NCBI GenBank assembly: GCA_021737785.1
Contig: JAIPDI010000017.1
Location: 1-64,000 of the forward strand
Source: Deltaproteobacteria bacterium
GTDB taxonomy: Bacteria > Desulfobacterota > DSM-4660 > Desulfatiglandales > Desulfatiglandaceae
DNA length: 64,000 bases
Direction of reading: 5' to 3'
In this document: positions 8,570 to 16,821 of the stretch, one piece after another
Position numbering within the stretch: position 1 is the stretch's first letter
How the letters are laid out: every line of letters begins with the position of its first letter
Translations under genes and position numbers: made by a program
Notes under the pieces: model-generated
What the model was told of the DNA's origin: nothing
Seen by the model: only the letters and a program-made list of their open reading frames with translations
Database searches by the model: none

Positions 8570-8947
8570 CTATCGGTGCTGTTTGGCGGAACCGTGCTCT
8601 GTATGTTCATCAAGAGGCTTATCGTCGTGTCGAATTACTTCACCTGTACCAAGCTTCCTAATTATTTTGATATAACGATTATTTTCTCGATCTACGATCT
8701 GTTCTACGTGATTCCACACACCATCTTTGAAGAAAAAACTTGGACCAACCCGTGCTTCAAAAAAGGGTTTTCCTCGACCTTCGTGCTTTCCCTTCATTCT
8801 TAGCTCGTCATAAAATGCAATCTCTTCGCGCAGAAGTTCATCAGCACACCTACGTTCAGATCCGCAGTGTGGACATGGCTTTCTTTCAGTGCCCTGCTCA
8901 TAGAAAAGGGACGCATCGCATTCGCAACATTTCCATTCTTGAATCAT
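8570..8947 (-). CDS. Small zinc-ribbon protein of unknown function
   Basis: A 125-residue protein from the ATG at 8947; a TTG at 8998 would add 17 residues, but neither start has a strong ribosome site. Near the N-terminus C-C-E-C (7-10) and C-P-H-C (25-28) form a rubredoxin-like zinc knuckle. The remainder is polar and basic without a known motif. It is in the lower-GC accessory block, upstream of and in line with the kinase gene, with a 160-base gap. I do not recognise the family. Confidence 0.6.
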   Translation of the reverse strand: MIQEWKCCECDASLFYEQGTERKPCPHCGSERRCADELLREEIAFYDELRMKGKHEGRGKPFFEARVGPSFFFKDGVWNHVEQIVDRENNRYIKIIRKLGTGEVIRHDDKPLDEHTEHGSAKQHR

Positions 8948-9195
8948 CGAGAATCGCCTAATATTAATGGTTAGTGCTTCAGTCCTGATGTCCAGCAATA
9001 ATTTTATGTATCCGCATAGAATGCGGGGAGTTGTTTGTTTCTGCCCGTATAATACACGTCCTTAAATTGTTCCATTATCTCGTTAACCCTAGACTTTTTG
9101 CGTGTCGTGATATACGAATCGGCATAAGACACTCATTCTTAATGGCCATCCACTCGAATTTTTCGATTCAACCATACTTGCATTATCCTGCATGA

Positions 9196-9363
9196 ATGAT
9201 GCTTTTCAGGATTCAAATGCTATTCGAAAGCCCAAATCGAAACCGCAATTTTCTGACAGCCATATTGGAACATCCTGATTTAAACGATTGTGTCGATATC
9301 TACCACACAACATCTTTGGGCGCAACCAAAATGAGCTATATTCTCAAAGAAATTCTTTATTGA
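9196..9363 (+). CDS. Possible short ORF or gene remnant
   Basis: A 55-codon ORF starting with two ATG codons and ending at TGA 9361-9363. The translation is well mixed, with a segment reading H-P-D-L-N-D-C-V-D-I-Y, so it looks more protein-like than random, but no ribosome site is evident. It could be the tail of a lost gene. I do not recognise it. Confidence 0.2.
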   Translation: MMLFRIQMLFESPNRNRNFLTAILEHPDLNDCVDIYHTTSLGATKMSYILKEILY

Positions 9364-9453
9364 AAGGGAAAAGCATTGATTGAGGCTAAACTGGTTATCT
9401 TTTTTTTCAAGCTATATCAGTCCCGGGGAAAAATCATGATAGGGCGGGTTAAG

Positions 9454-9509
9454 CCTCGTGCGTGAAGGAAGCCACATCATCTGGATAACTCAAAGATTTA
9501 ACACCACCC
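9454..9509. repeat. Degenerate dispersed repeat, copy 1
   Basis: Shares CATCTGGATAACTCA, then AGATT and CACC-CCC, with 13807-13860 in the same orientation. Divergence and small gaps suggest an old intergenic repeat. Confidence 0.4.
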
Positions 9510-9773
9510 GGAATTACAGATATCTAATTTCGAGCTCGGGCTTTCGATTCTAAAATACAATGAAATATCGGATAGATAAGAGGCTAAGAAGAGTCTGTCG
9601 AAAAGAAGGGCTTTCATACCGGATGGTAATGGTTAAAATAACCGGGGATTGTGTCAAGGCTGTCTTCGCCCGGAGAGCCGGTTCAATACCCCATATCCCT
9701 GTCCCGGATTTCCAGAGGACCTGACCAAGGCTCCGGGCCTTTTGGACCTGCAGTTCGGAGTCCATTGAAAGGA

Positions 9774-10178
9774 CTAATCCGAATAGGCCTTTTCAACGGC
9801 CCGCTGTACCGCATTCATGATGACCAGGCTGCTGTTTGTGGCCCCGCTTACCGCATCGACCTGTGTTGACTGCTGTTCTATGATCCTTTTGAGGGTAAGT
9901 GATTCGGCCTCCTTCCCCCTTAGCTCCCAGTGTTCGACCATTTCAATATGGACGATCCTGTTATCTTCGATGGTTACCCTCACGACGGCCTTGTTAGGCC
10001 CTCCCCTATAGACTCCTTCGTAGGTCCCACCCTTGAGTTTTCTCTGCTCCAGGGGTTCCCCGATCATGGGTGTTGCCGCGCAACCGGCAAAGAGGATGGC
10101 AAGCAGAATACAGGCGATTCCACGCCCAATAGGTCTATTGCCACGGGGATTGTACCTGAAGATTCGACTGCGAAACAT
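9774..10178 (-). CDS. FMN-binding domain lipoprotein (RnfG/NqrC-like)
   Basis: A 134-residue protein with an N-terminal hydrophobic segment ending in L-F-A-G-C (lipobox, Cys33), then an FMN-binding domain. The S-G-A-T-N-S-S motif near residue 110 matches the site where the flavin is joined to a threonine through its phosphate in RnfG/NqrC-type proteins. Only this single domain is present, so it is not a full Rnf subunit; it probably acts as a small envelope electron carrier. No oxidoreductase partner is adjacent. Confidence 0.75.
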   Translation of the reverse strand: MFRSRIFRYNPRGNRPIGRGIACILLAILFAGCAATPMIGEPLEQRKLKGGTYEGVYRGGPNKAVVRVTIEDNRIVHIEMVEHWELRGKEAESLTLKRIIEQQSTQVDAVSGATNSSLVIMNAVQRAVEKAYSD

Positions 10179-10362
10179 CGGTTTGATAACCCCCTATTCC
10201 AGGCGCAACAACAGCACAAAGGGCAAGCTTCTAAAGCCTACCCCGCGCTTCCTGACCAGGCCATGTCTAAAAAGGCAGGGATGGCAGATGGGTATTATTT
10301 CCACGGGCTCTCCTGCCGGCCATCACCGTGGCGAGGGTGGCAGGTAGGTTTGAATTTCATGC

Positions 10363-10881
10363 TTACCTGGAAAAGGCCTTGTAAAGCTTGGCTGCGCCAA
10401 TCATGGCTGTGCCATGGAAGGCCGCATCAAAGATATCCTGGTCGCTCCAGCCCATCTCCCGCAGCTTTTCCACGTCGGTTTCCTGAACTTCTTCCGGTGT
10501 CTTGACCACTTTGAGAACAAAAAGCAGCAGGGCCTTCTGGAAATCCTCCAGCGGTGCATTTTCGGGATTGGCCTTGAGGGCTTCCAGATCAGCATCGGAA
10601 AAACCGCCCGCCATTTTGAGAAGCCCTGCATTCAGATTAATGCAAAACGTGTAGTCATTCGCTACCGCTGACAGGTATCGAATCATGGCCAAGAGGCCCA
10701 TATCCAGTTTTTCGCGGGTCATGAAATGCCGGATAATTCCGCTCTGCAGGTGGACCAGTTCCGGGCTTGCGCTCATAAGGACGAGAGGGGCTGGGACCGG
10801 CATTTCCTTGGGAAACACCGAATAGGCTTCCGCAACTTTTCCCGTAGCTTCCTCCGGTTTCACGGTTTTCAAAATAAACAT
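10363..10881 (-). CDS. Carboxymuconolactone decarboxylase/AhpD-like protein
   Basis: A 172-residue all-helical protein of the CMD/AhpD fold. The central segment runs I-R-Y-L-S-A-V-A-N-D-Y-T-F-C-I, where family peroxidases have Cys-x-x-Cys plus His; here only one cysteine remains (T-F-C-I), so AhpD-type disulfide chemistry is doubtful. The later A-A-F-H-G-T-A-M-I-G-A-A-K helix is typical of the fold. The start follows GGAGAAAA. It sits alone between a flavoprotein and a flavin reductase on the same strand, with gaps of about 120-180 bases. Substrate unknown. Confidence 0.75.
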   Translation of the reverse strand: MFILKTVKPEEATGKVAEAYSVFPKEMPVPAPLVLMSASPELVHLQSGIIRHFMTREKLDMGLLAMIRYLSAVANDYTFCINLNAGLLKMAGGFSDADLEALKANPENAPLEDFQKALLLFVLKVVKTPEEVQETDVEKLREMGWSDQDIFDAAFHGTAMIGAAKLYKAFSR

Positions 10882-11004
10882 GATTTTCTCCTTTCCGCTT
10901 TTTAAGGTTGATCATAGGATGTATCCGTTGTTTCGCTCTCTGCGGTCAAATCGGGTGCCTTTTTTGGCTCAGGTTTGACCTGCAACCAAAATCGCAGACG
11001 CTGC

Positions 11005-11562
11005 TTATTCATCTTTTCCCATACGAAAGGCTTTCCCGATAACACCTCCCAGGCACTGATATTGCGCAACTCCTACAGTGAATATGAGGGGATCTATCTT
11101 AGCAGGGTCAGGTTTCCCGTCGGTCATGCAACTCTCATCCACATATGTTTCAAGAATCTCTCCAATAATCAACATGTGGCTCTTGAGATCCAGGGAATGA
11201 ATCACTTTGCATTCAAGATTAACGGGACATTCGCGAACGAGGGGAGCCGTCTGCAAGACTCCGTAAAAAATCTCAAAAAGTCCCGATTTATCTCTTTTCT
11301 CACCTGAATAGATCCCGCAGAAATCCACCTTCCGGGCAAGACTTGTAGACGGCACGTTAATGGAGAAAGTCCCTTGTTCGTTAATACCCTTCAAGGTGTG
11401 TCTCACTTTTTGTAACGCAACTGAAATAGCCGGTGGGCTGGATGCTGCAATACCACACCAGGCAGCCGTCATGAAATTGGCTTTTAGGTCAACGTTTGCT
11501 CCGACCAATACCGCCGGCATTGGATAAAGGAGTGTTTGAGGCCCAAGTTTTATTTTTTCCAT
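11005..11562 (-). CDS. Flavin reductase-like FMN-binding split-barrel protein
   Basis: A 185-residue protein of the flavoredoxin/flavin reductase family, expected to bind FMN and pass electrons from NAD(P)H or a ferredoxin-type donor. Family features are P-M-P-A-V-L-V-G near the start, then T-A-A-W-C-G-I-A-A-S-S-P-P, T-F-S-I-N-V-P and a conserved D-F-C-G-I-Y-S-G. I use the ATG at 11562 because homology begins there and AAAGGAAAG lies seven bases upstream; an upstream ATG at 11715 would add a non-conserved leader. Confidence 0.8.
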   Translation of the reverse strand: MEKIKLGPQTLLYPMPAVLVGANVDLKANFMTAAWCGIAASSPPAISVALQKVRHTLKGINEQGTFSINVPSTSLARKVDFCGIYSGEKRDKSGLFEIFYGVLQTAPLVRECPVNLECKVIHSLDLKSHMLIIGEILETYVDESCMTDGKPDPAKIDPLIFTVGVAQYQCLGGVIGKAFRMGKDE

Positions 11563-11862
11563 GGTATTCTTTCCTTTCTCAATCCGTTCCTGCGGGATAC
11601 CCTCCCGAGTCGAGATTGAATTCCCGGTTTCAAAAGATCTGCCAGCAGACTGACTTCCTGACAGCCTCAATATGTTCGCCATCCTGGTGCAGAAAATTAT
11701 GTGGCGGCGTAACACAATCGGATTTGCAGATCTGATGCTACCTCTCGCCCCGTAAGACGAAAGACTGCCTCGTGAATTGCTTTTCGCCTCAGGACCATGT
11801 TACCTGGACACAATCGGCCCGGAGGAGTTAAGAGGAGAGTGTCGGATCCCGCACCAAACCGT

Positions 11863-13512
11863 TCAGTCGAGCCCATCAAGACCGTTCAGGTAAAGTATCC
11901 TTCCGTCAATTCCCGGCGATATGGGGGTATGCTGGATCACATAATCCGCCAGGATATCGGTAACTGTCGTGGTCGTAAGGGTTTTCTTGAGATCTTCTCT
12001 CAAAAATATGTAATGCCCGTCTCCGCCTTCTGCAATGTAGTCGTTGACAAGGACAGTATAGGCTTCGGCAGGGTCCAGGGGGACCCAGAAGCCTTCCTGC
12101 CAGACCTCCGCTTTGACGATCCTGGACCCCGGATTGAGAATTTCGGAAATCTCCCTCCCCGAATAGACGGCGCAGAAGCCCGGTTGTTCAAAATCAATGG
12201 TGATTCTGAGACCACTGACCTGGAGAAAGCCGCCTGTGGAGGCCCGGTTTCCGTCCGCACATCCATCTCCTTGGATACGGACCGCCGACGCGGAAACCTC
12301 CAGCGCTTCCTTGATGTGAGAACCCAGCATCTCAACACGGACAAGTTCATTCCAGTAAGGGAGCATTTCGTTTACAGTCAAGTAACTTATGGGCCCGGCT
12401 GGGTATATGGCATCACCACGGATGGAACCGGCGTTGACCGTCGCCACATCCGAGTCTGCGAACCTGCCTCTCCAGCTATCCGCTACCAGGTCGCCCAAAT
12501 TGGTCTCACCCGAGCGAAGCCTATCCTTGCGGCCATCCAGATCAACCGTGGAGTCGCCAATCTGTTGCCCGAGTCTATGCTCATATTCCGAGACGTATCC
12601 CTCCATCAGGGCCTGGATTTCAGGATCATGCCCGACCTTTGCGTCGATCAGGATCCGCTGCCATGTGGGATTTAAGATAAAACCGCCCTCAACGGTAAAT
12701 CTAAGGACACCGAGATACTCGCCGCCTGGCCCTTCCTGGATAATGATCGTGTCCTTGACGGTTTCATGAACAGGTTGCCGATCCTGACCATCGACAATAA
12801 TGTCGATGCCCGTGACGTTTTGAGCGAGTTTGGAGGCCCAGGCATAACCGATATGGGTGAGCCCGATAATCAGATCGCAACCGCCTCCCCTCAATTCGTC
12901 CACCAGTCCCTGAGCCAGGGGGATGATCTCCCCAGAAACGCGGACCCCACCGCCAATCGGATTGCACAACAAAGAAAACTCGGGTGTCATCATGCCAAAA
13001 ATGCCGATGCTCACCCCGGCAACCTCCTTTATTACATAGGGCAGGATTCGACTTGAGAGGTCCGCGTCATCCACAATAAGATTGGCAGATACCAGATCGA
13101 ATTGGGCAAAGGTCAAGGCTTGTTTGTACATATCTGTGCCGTAATCAAACTCATGGTTGCCGGGCGTGGCGACCTCATACCCGGCAAGGCTCATGCCCTC
13201 CATCTCGGGCTCGCCCTGGAACATGCGGTAAAAGGAACCCAACAGGTCATCTCCGGAAGAGACCAGCAGGGCGCCATCCACCTCACTGCGGATCTGCTTT
13301 GCGGCTGATGCGATCCGGGCCAGCCCGCCCACTGTCAGTGTTTTCCCGTTTGAAACGACCTCGCGAGAAACGATGCAGCTTTGCAGGTCAGCGGTCGTCA
13401 TCACTGCGATCTTTACAGATGACTGATCGGTATGGTGATTGTCCGAACAACCCACCCAGACCCCCGCCGCCAGCACAAAAGCAACAAAACGTGTCCAGTT
13501 CATGCGCCTCAA
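11863..13512 (-). CDS. 5'-nucleotidase/2',3'-cyclic phosphodiesterase family lipoprotein
   Basis: A 549-residue UshA-type enzyme with an N-terminal metallophosphatase and a C-terminal nucleotide-binding domain. A signal ending V-W-V-G-C (Cys22) predicts a periplasmic lipoprotein. Metal motifs seen are S-S-G-D-D, G-N-H-E-F-D-Y-G and G-L-T-H-I-G; the first motif, usually D-x-H, reads T-A-D-L-Q-S here, so one metal-binding His is replaced by Gln. The C-terminal V-N-D-Y-I-A-E-G-G-D-G-H matches the 5'-nucleotidase C domain. It probably salvages nucleotides or phosphate. It stands alone. Confidence 0.85.
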   Translation of the reverse strand: MRRMNWTRFVAFVLAAGVWVGCSDNHHTDQSSVKIAVMTTADLQSCIVSREVVSNGKTLTVGGLARIASAAKQIRSEVDGALLVSSGDDLLGSFYRMFQGEPEMEGMSLAGYEVATPGNHEFDYGTDMYKQALTFAQFDLVSANLIVDDADLSSRILPYVIKEVAGVSIGIFGMMTPEFSLLCNPIGGGVRVSGEIIPLAQGLVDELRGGGCDLIIGLTHIGYAWASKLAQNVTGIDIIVDGQDRQPVHETVKDTIIIQEGPGGEYLGVLRFTVEGGFILNPTWQRILIDAKVGHDPEIQALMEGYVSEYEHRLGQQIGDSTVDLDGRKDRLRSGETNLGDLVADSWRGRFADSDVATVNAGSIRGDAIYPAGPISYLTVNEMLPYWNELVRVEMLGSHIKEALEVSASAVRIQGDGCADGNRASTGGFLQVSGLRITIDFEQPGFCAVYSGREISEILNPGSRIVKAEVWQEGFWVPLDPAEAYTVLVNDYIAEGGDGHYIFLREDLKKTLTTTTVTDILADYVIQHTPISPGIDGRILYLNGLDGLD

Positions 13513-13942
13513 TCCTCCCCTGCTCCCGGTTCCGAACCCGAGGCAGTATTGAGAACAGCCTCCTCACACTTTCCGATAACCGAGTCAAGCCGACCTTATT
13601 GAACCCCTTCGCAGATCCGAAGAGAAAATATAAACAGGTCTTGTACTGAGAACCCAAGTTATCACAGAATCGGTCTCGCTGCAAATTGTACGGGCTGCCT
13701 TCTCAGGAGGTCGGTTCATTCGGACAAAAGCGTTTTGCTGGGGCGCTGTCGATGGCTTCTCTAAACGATATGGGCAATTGGGAAGTGTTGAAACTGTGGT
13801 GTCAGGGCTTCGTGTGCCAAAGGAATACCATCTGGATAACTCACAGATTCAGCACCGCCCAAAACGTGAGATAACTGCCATCTCGCTCAGGCCTCTGATA
13901 GCAGAATATCTAATAAGATCAATTCGATACATGATCATCTTC
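13513..13942. other. Intergenic region, no gene seen
   Basis: Apart from the degenerate repeat copy at 13807-13860, nothing recognisable is present. Confidence 0.4.
13807..13860. repeat. Degenerate dispersed repeat, copy 2
   Basis: Matches 9454-9509 in the same orientation, with CATCTGGATAACTCA as the best conserved block. Confidence 0.4.
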
Positions 13943-14281
13943 CTATATCTGATGCAGGCGCGCTTGTCGATAACCTCTCGGCTTCAGCGCGTGGCGTCTT
14001 GCCATCGCCTGCGCGAAGGATAATATGGAGAAATAGACCTGATTTCGTACGGAGAAGTGATCGACAAAAATCGTCGTTTTGCTGGCGGTCTGCTTCATCC
14101 CATGGTTGGCGCTAATATGATGGTCCTTTTGGAAGTGTGTACCATGCCACACCGCAACAATCCAAACGACATCGTTTTTAACTTTACAGAAAAATCGATA
14201 CGGCGATATGATCACTTCTCGGTGGGGGAGTTCTGGAAATTCAGGTATAATCCTTCCGGATTCAGGGAAGTCCTCAAGCAT
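13943..14281 (-). pseudogene. Remnant of a RelE/ParE-type toxin gene
   Basis: The first 50 codons read like the C-terminal half of a ParE toxin: M-L-E-D-F-P-E-S-G-R, P-E-F, R-E-V-I-I-S-P-Y-R-F, V-W-I-V-A-V-W-H-G. The N-terminal half is missing: the frame is closed by TGA five codons upstream of the first Met, and no ParE-like sequence lies beyond it. The reading frame then runs on past the usual C-terminus. No antitoxin gene is beside it, so this is a broken toxin-antitoxin relic. Confidence 0.55.
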
Positions 14282-14385
14282 TCGTAGGATTTTTCAGCCC
14301 GTTTCCGAAAATCAACAGCAGAAAACAAATCGGTGATAAAATAGATCTTTGGGCGTTTCTTGATCTAAAAAGGAATTATCAGTCA

Positions 14386-14709
14386 ATGGGTTCTTTTGTT
14401 GCAAGAATAGTATTCTACCTGATATTCGGGTTAATCATCTCCGAGACAATCAGGGAATTCAACAAACTCTTCAGCCTGGCCCTGAATCCTTACATGGCTA
14501 TTATTCCAGCCGTCCTCATATACATATTTCAAGAACTATTGATCAAAGAAGAAAGAACCAATGATAAGGCGATCCCAATGAATACGCCCATGGAACCAAA
14601 ACTCCATAAAGTCTTTTATTTCATGGCCTGGATTCTTGTAACAAGCTTTTTCCTTGGCATCTTATTTATTTGGGCAGGAACGGTATACAAACAGATCAAA
14701 GGAGCTTAG
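14386..14709 (+). CDS. Small membrane protein of unknown function
   Basis: A 107-residue protein with three hydrophobic segments (about 6-20, 35-50 and 78-100) separated by a charged stretch K-E-E-R-T-N-D-K. AAAGGAATT lies about 12 bases before ATG. There is no recognised family and no clear partner; the next gene starts 115 bases downstream on the same strand. Confidence 0.6.
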   Translation: MGSFVARIVFYLIFGLIISETIREFNKLFSLALNPYMAIIPAVLIYIFQELLIKEERTNDKAIPMNTPMEPKLHKVFYFMAWILVTSFFLGILFIWAGTVYKQIKGA

Positions 14710-14823
14710 GCAAAGGAATCTTCCTGTCTAAGAAACCTGGTCCGGCCATCCATGCTCGTGAGGCAGGAATGAAGGAGTGAGGTGCCTGGAAAGCGAAAAG
14801 GCGAGGAAAGGAGAGTTGAAGAA

Positions 14824-15489
14824 ATGGCACAGGAGATCATCATCAGGCAGATTCCCATAGGGGATTTTGAGGTGTTCACCTATGTGGTGACCTGTCCCGA
14901 GACGCGAGAGGCGACCATCATGGATCCTGCCGGAGAGCCAGAGAAGATCCTTTCAGCCTTGTCTGCCGAGGACCTGAAAGCCAGGTTCATCCTAAATACA
15001 CATGGACATGCAGACCATATCCTTGGAAATGAGGCACTGAAAGAGGCCCTTGCGGTTCCTGTATGCCTGCATCGTGCAGATATGGACTTCTTTTGCAGTC
15101 CGGCCATCAAAGAGAGGATTAAGAAGGAATTGGGGCTTGCCTGTGAGGCCGTGGCAGACATACCTCTGGAGGACGGTCAGACCCTCACCCTGGGTAATCT
15201 GGAAATCAAGGTCATTCACACCCCTGGTCACACCCCTGGTTCCTGTTGCTTCCTCACTGAGGGGAATCTGTTCACGGGCGACACCCTGTTCGTAGGCGCA
15301 GCCGGAAGGACAGATCTGACCGGTGGATCCCTTGATACGCTTCTCGCCTCCATTCGGGACAAACTGCTGGTCCTCCCACCGGACACAGTGATCTGGCCGG
15401 GCCATGATTATGGAGAGAGTCCCACGTCAACGATAGGGAGGGAAATGGAGGAGAACGTCTATATAACGGAATTTATACTGGATGAGTAA
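14824..15489 (+). CDS. MBL-fold metallohydrolase (glyoxalase II-like)
   Basis: A 221-residue metallo-beta-lactamase-fold enzyme. The zinc motif T-H-G-H-A-D-H is followed by H-T-P-G-H-T-P-G-S, F-T-G-D-T-L-F and P-G-H-D-Y-G, the pattern of short glyoxalase II-like hydrolases. These hydrolyse thioesters such as hydroxyacyl-glutathione or related compounds; the exact substrate cannot be set. I chose the ATG at 14824, ten bases after AAGGAG (14808-14813), because similarity starts there; a GTG at 14782 would add 14 charged residues. Confidence 0.85.
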   Translation: MAQEIIIRQIPIGDFEVFTYVVTCPETREATIMDPAGEPEKILSALSAEDLKARFILNTHGHADHILGNEALKEALAVPVCLHRADMDFFCSPAIKERIKKELGLACEAVADIPLEDGQTLTLGNLEIKVIHTPGHTPGSCCFLTEGNLFTGDTLFVGAAGRTDLTGGSLDTLLASIRDKLLVLPPDTVIWPGHDYGESPTSTIGREMEENVYITEFILDE

Positions 15490-15576
15490 GGGAAACCAAC
15501 GGGCGGGCAAGGCCCTTCGAAACTGTTCGGCAGGCGTGAATACAGGTATGGATTTATCCCTTTACCTGATACAAAA

Positions 15577-16275
15577 ATGCCTTTCCCAAATAAATCTAAA
15601 ACGATACTCAAAAAAATGCCTACAACAACGTTTAAGACCGTCAGCGAAGAAGAAATCCAGAGGATTAACAGGCTTCAACGAAAGTTGTTTGATGACTTTT
15701 ACCACCTTTTTGAGCCCCCTTTACCTGAGGGTGTACCTGAGCGGCTCGAGAAAATCATATCCTGCGGCAAAATCGCCGAGGGGGACACCGTCCTTGATGT
15801 GGGATCTGGCACGGGAATTTTGATTGCGATCATTCAGAAATACAAGCCCAGTTGCATTTATGCGTGCGATCTCTCAGACGATATGCTGAAGCAATTGAAA
15901 GAAAACTATTCCTCCGTGAAAACCATTTTGGCCGATGTTCGGGATCTGAGGCTGCCGGACCAATGTATTGATGTAGTCTTCATCAATGCCTGTTATCCAA
16001 ACATTGTAGACAAAGCAGGGGCTTTCTCAAACATCAGCAGGATGATGAAGCGCAAAGGACGCCTCGTGATCAGCCATCCTCTGGGCAAGGCATTTATCTC
16101 TTCACTAAAAGCCAGTATGCCATTCGCCCTTGATGATTTCCCGGAAGAGCCGAAAGCATCTGCTTTACTAAAGTCCTTTGGGTTTGAAATAGAGACTTTC
16201 ATTGACGAGCCCAAACTCTACATTCTGGTTGCCTTGAAACGCAGGCTCAGGGAGCCGGTTAAGGAGGCCAAATAA
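15577..16275 (+). CDS. Class I SAM-dependent methyltransferase
   Basis: A 232-residue enzyme with motif I D-V-G-S-G-T-G at about residues 74-80, an acidic loop A-C-D-L-S-D-D-M in strand 2, D-V-R-D-L-R-L-P and a post-motif V-F-I-N-A-C-Y. It resembles UbiE/BioC-type small-molecule methyltransferases, but the substrate is not evident. No clear ribosome site precedes either the first ATG or the one at 15616, so the start is uncertain. It follows the MBL-fold gene by 87 bases. Confidence 0.8.
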   Translation: MPFPNKSKTILKKMPTTTFKTVSEEEIQRINRLQRKLFDDFYHLFEPPLPEGVPERLEKIISCGKIAEGDTVLDVGSGTGILIAIIQKYKPSCIYACDLSDDMLKQLKENYSSVKTILADVRDLRLPDQCIDVVFINACYPNIVDKAGAFSNISRMMKRKGRLVISHPLGKAFISSLKASMPFALDDFPEEPKASALLKSFGFEIETFIDEPKLYILVALKRRLREPVKEAK

Positions 16276-16304
16276 AAAAGCAAGATATGAATGATATAAC
16301 CAGG

Positions 16305-16649
16305 TTAAGGCCGTTGGTGCAGAGGGTGATCCTGCAGGAAGGAAAGCAGTTCTCGGGCCAGGCGATCCGGGGCCTCTATAGCGGTCACATGCCCTATGCC
16401 TTCAATAACGACATGCCGGTTATCTGGAATGGCGCTGGCCATGATTCTGGCCGGCTCAATAAACAGATCGTCCTTTTCGCCAAGCAGGATTAGAACGGGG
16501 CAGGTGATCTTCGCCAATCTGTCCACCTGCAGATCCGGATCCTGGTAAAACGACCGGACAAATGCCGCTTCTTCAACCCCCATTCCAGACTGTTTCTGTT
16601 GCCGTAATGCTCCCAGGCCTTGAGGCACACCAGAAACAAGATGCCTCAA
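16305..16649 (-). pseudogene. 5'-truncated alpha/beta hydrolase
   Basis: The 114 codons correspond to the C-terminal half of an alpha/beta hydrolase: the acid strand V-L-I-L-L-G-E-K-D-D and the catalytic-His region I-E-G-I-G-H-V are present, but the nucleophile half is missing. A TAA closes the frame just upstream of the first usable codon, and no remaining N-terminal sequence lies beyond. It is very likely non-functional. Confidence 0.65.
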
Positions 16650-16821
16650 TTAGGCCGAGACATGAGGCCATTGATCAGGTACGCATTCTTCGGTCTTATG
16701 AGGAAAAAATGGTCTTGACACCTCAATTCATCTCAAGATATAAGATACTTTATGTCAACCAGGTATGTGCATTCACCAACCGTTTGAACAATCATGCAGG
16801 GGACCGAAAGGAGGGTGGACA

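Larger units (their letters stand above)
8999..9773. other. Gene-poor accessory stretch
   Basis: It holds a small perfect hairpin (CCGCAT/ATGCGG, 9012-9026), a possible short ORF (9196-9363), and one copy of a degenerate repeat (9454-9509). Otherwise I see no gene, and the sequence looks like decayed accessory DNA. Confidence 0.4.

Noticed and set aside
9012-9026. CCGCAT/ATGCGG hairpin before the zinc-ribbon gene
   Set aside because: Six base pairs with no T-run and no repeated context; too short to assign.
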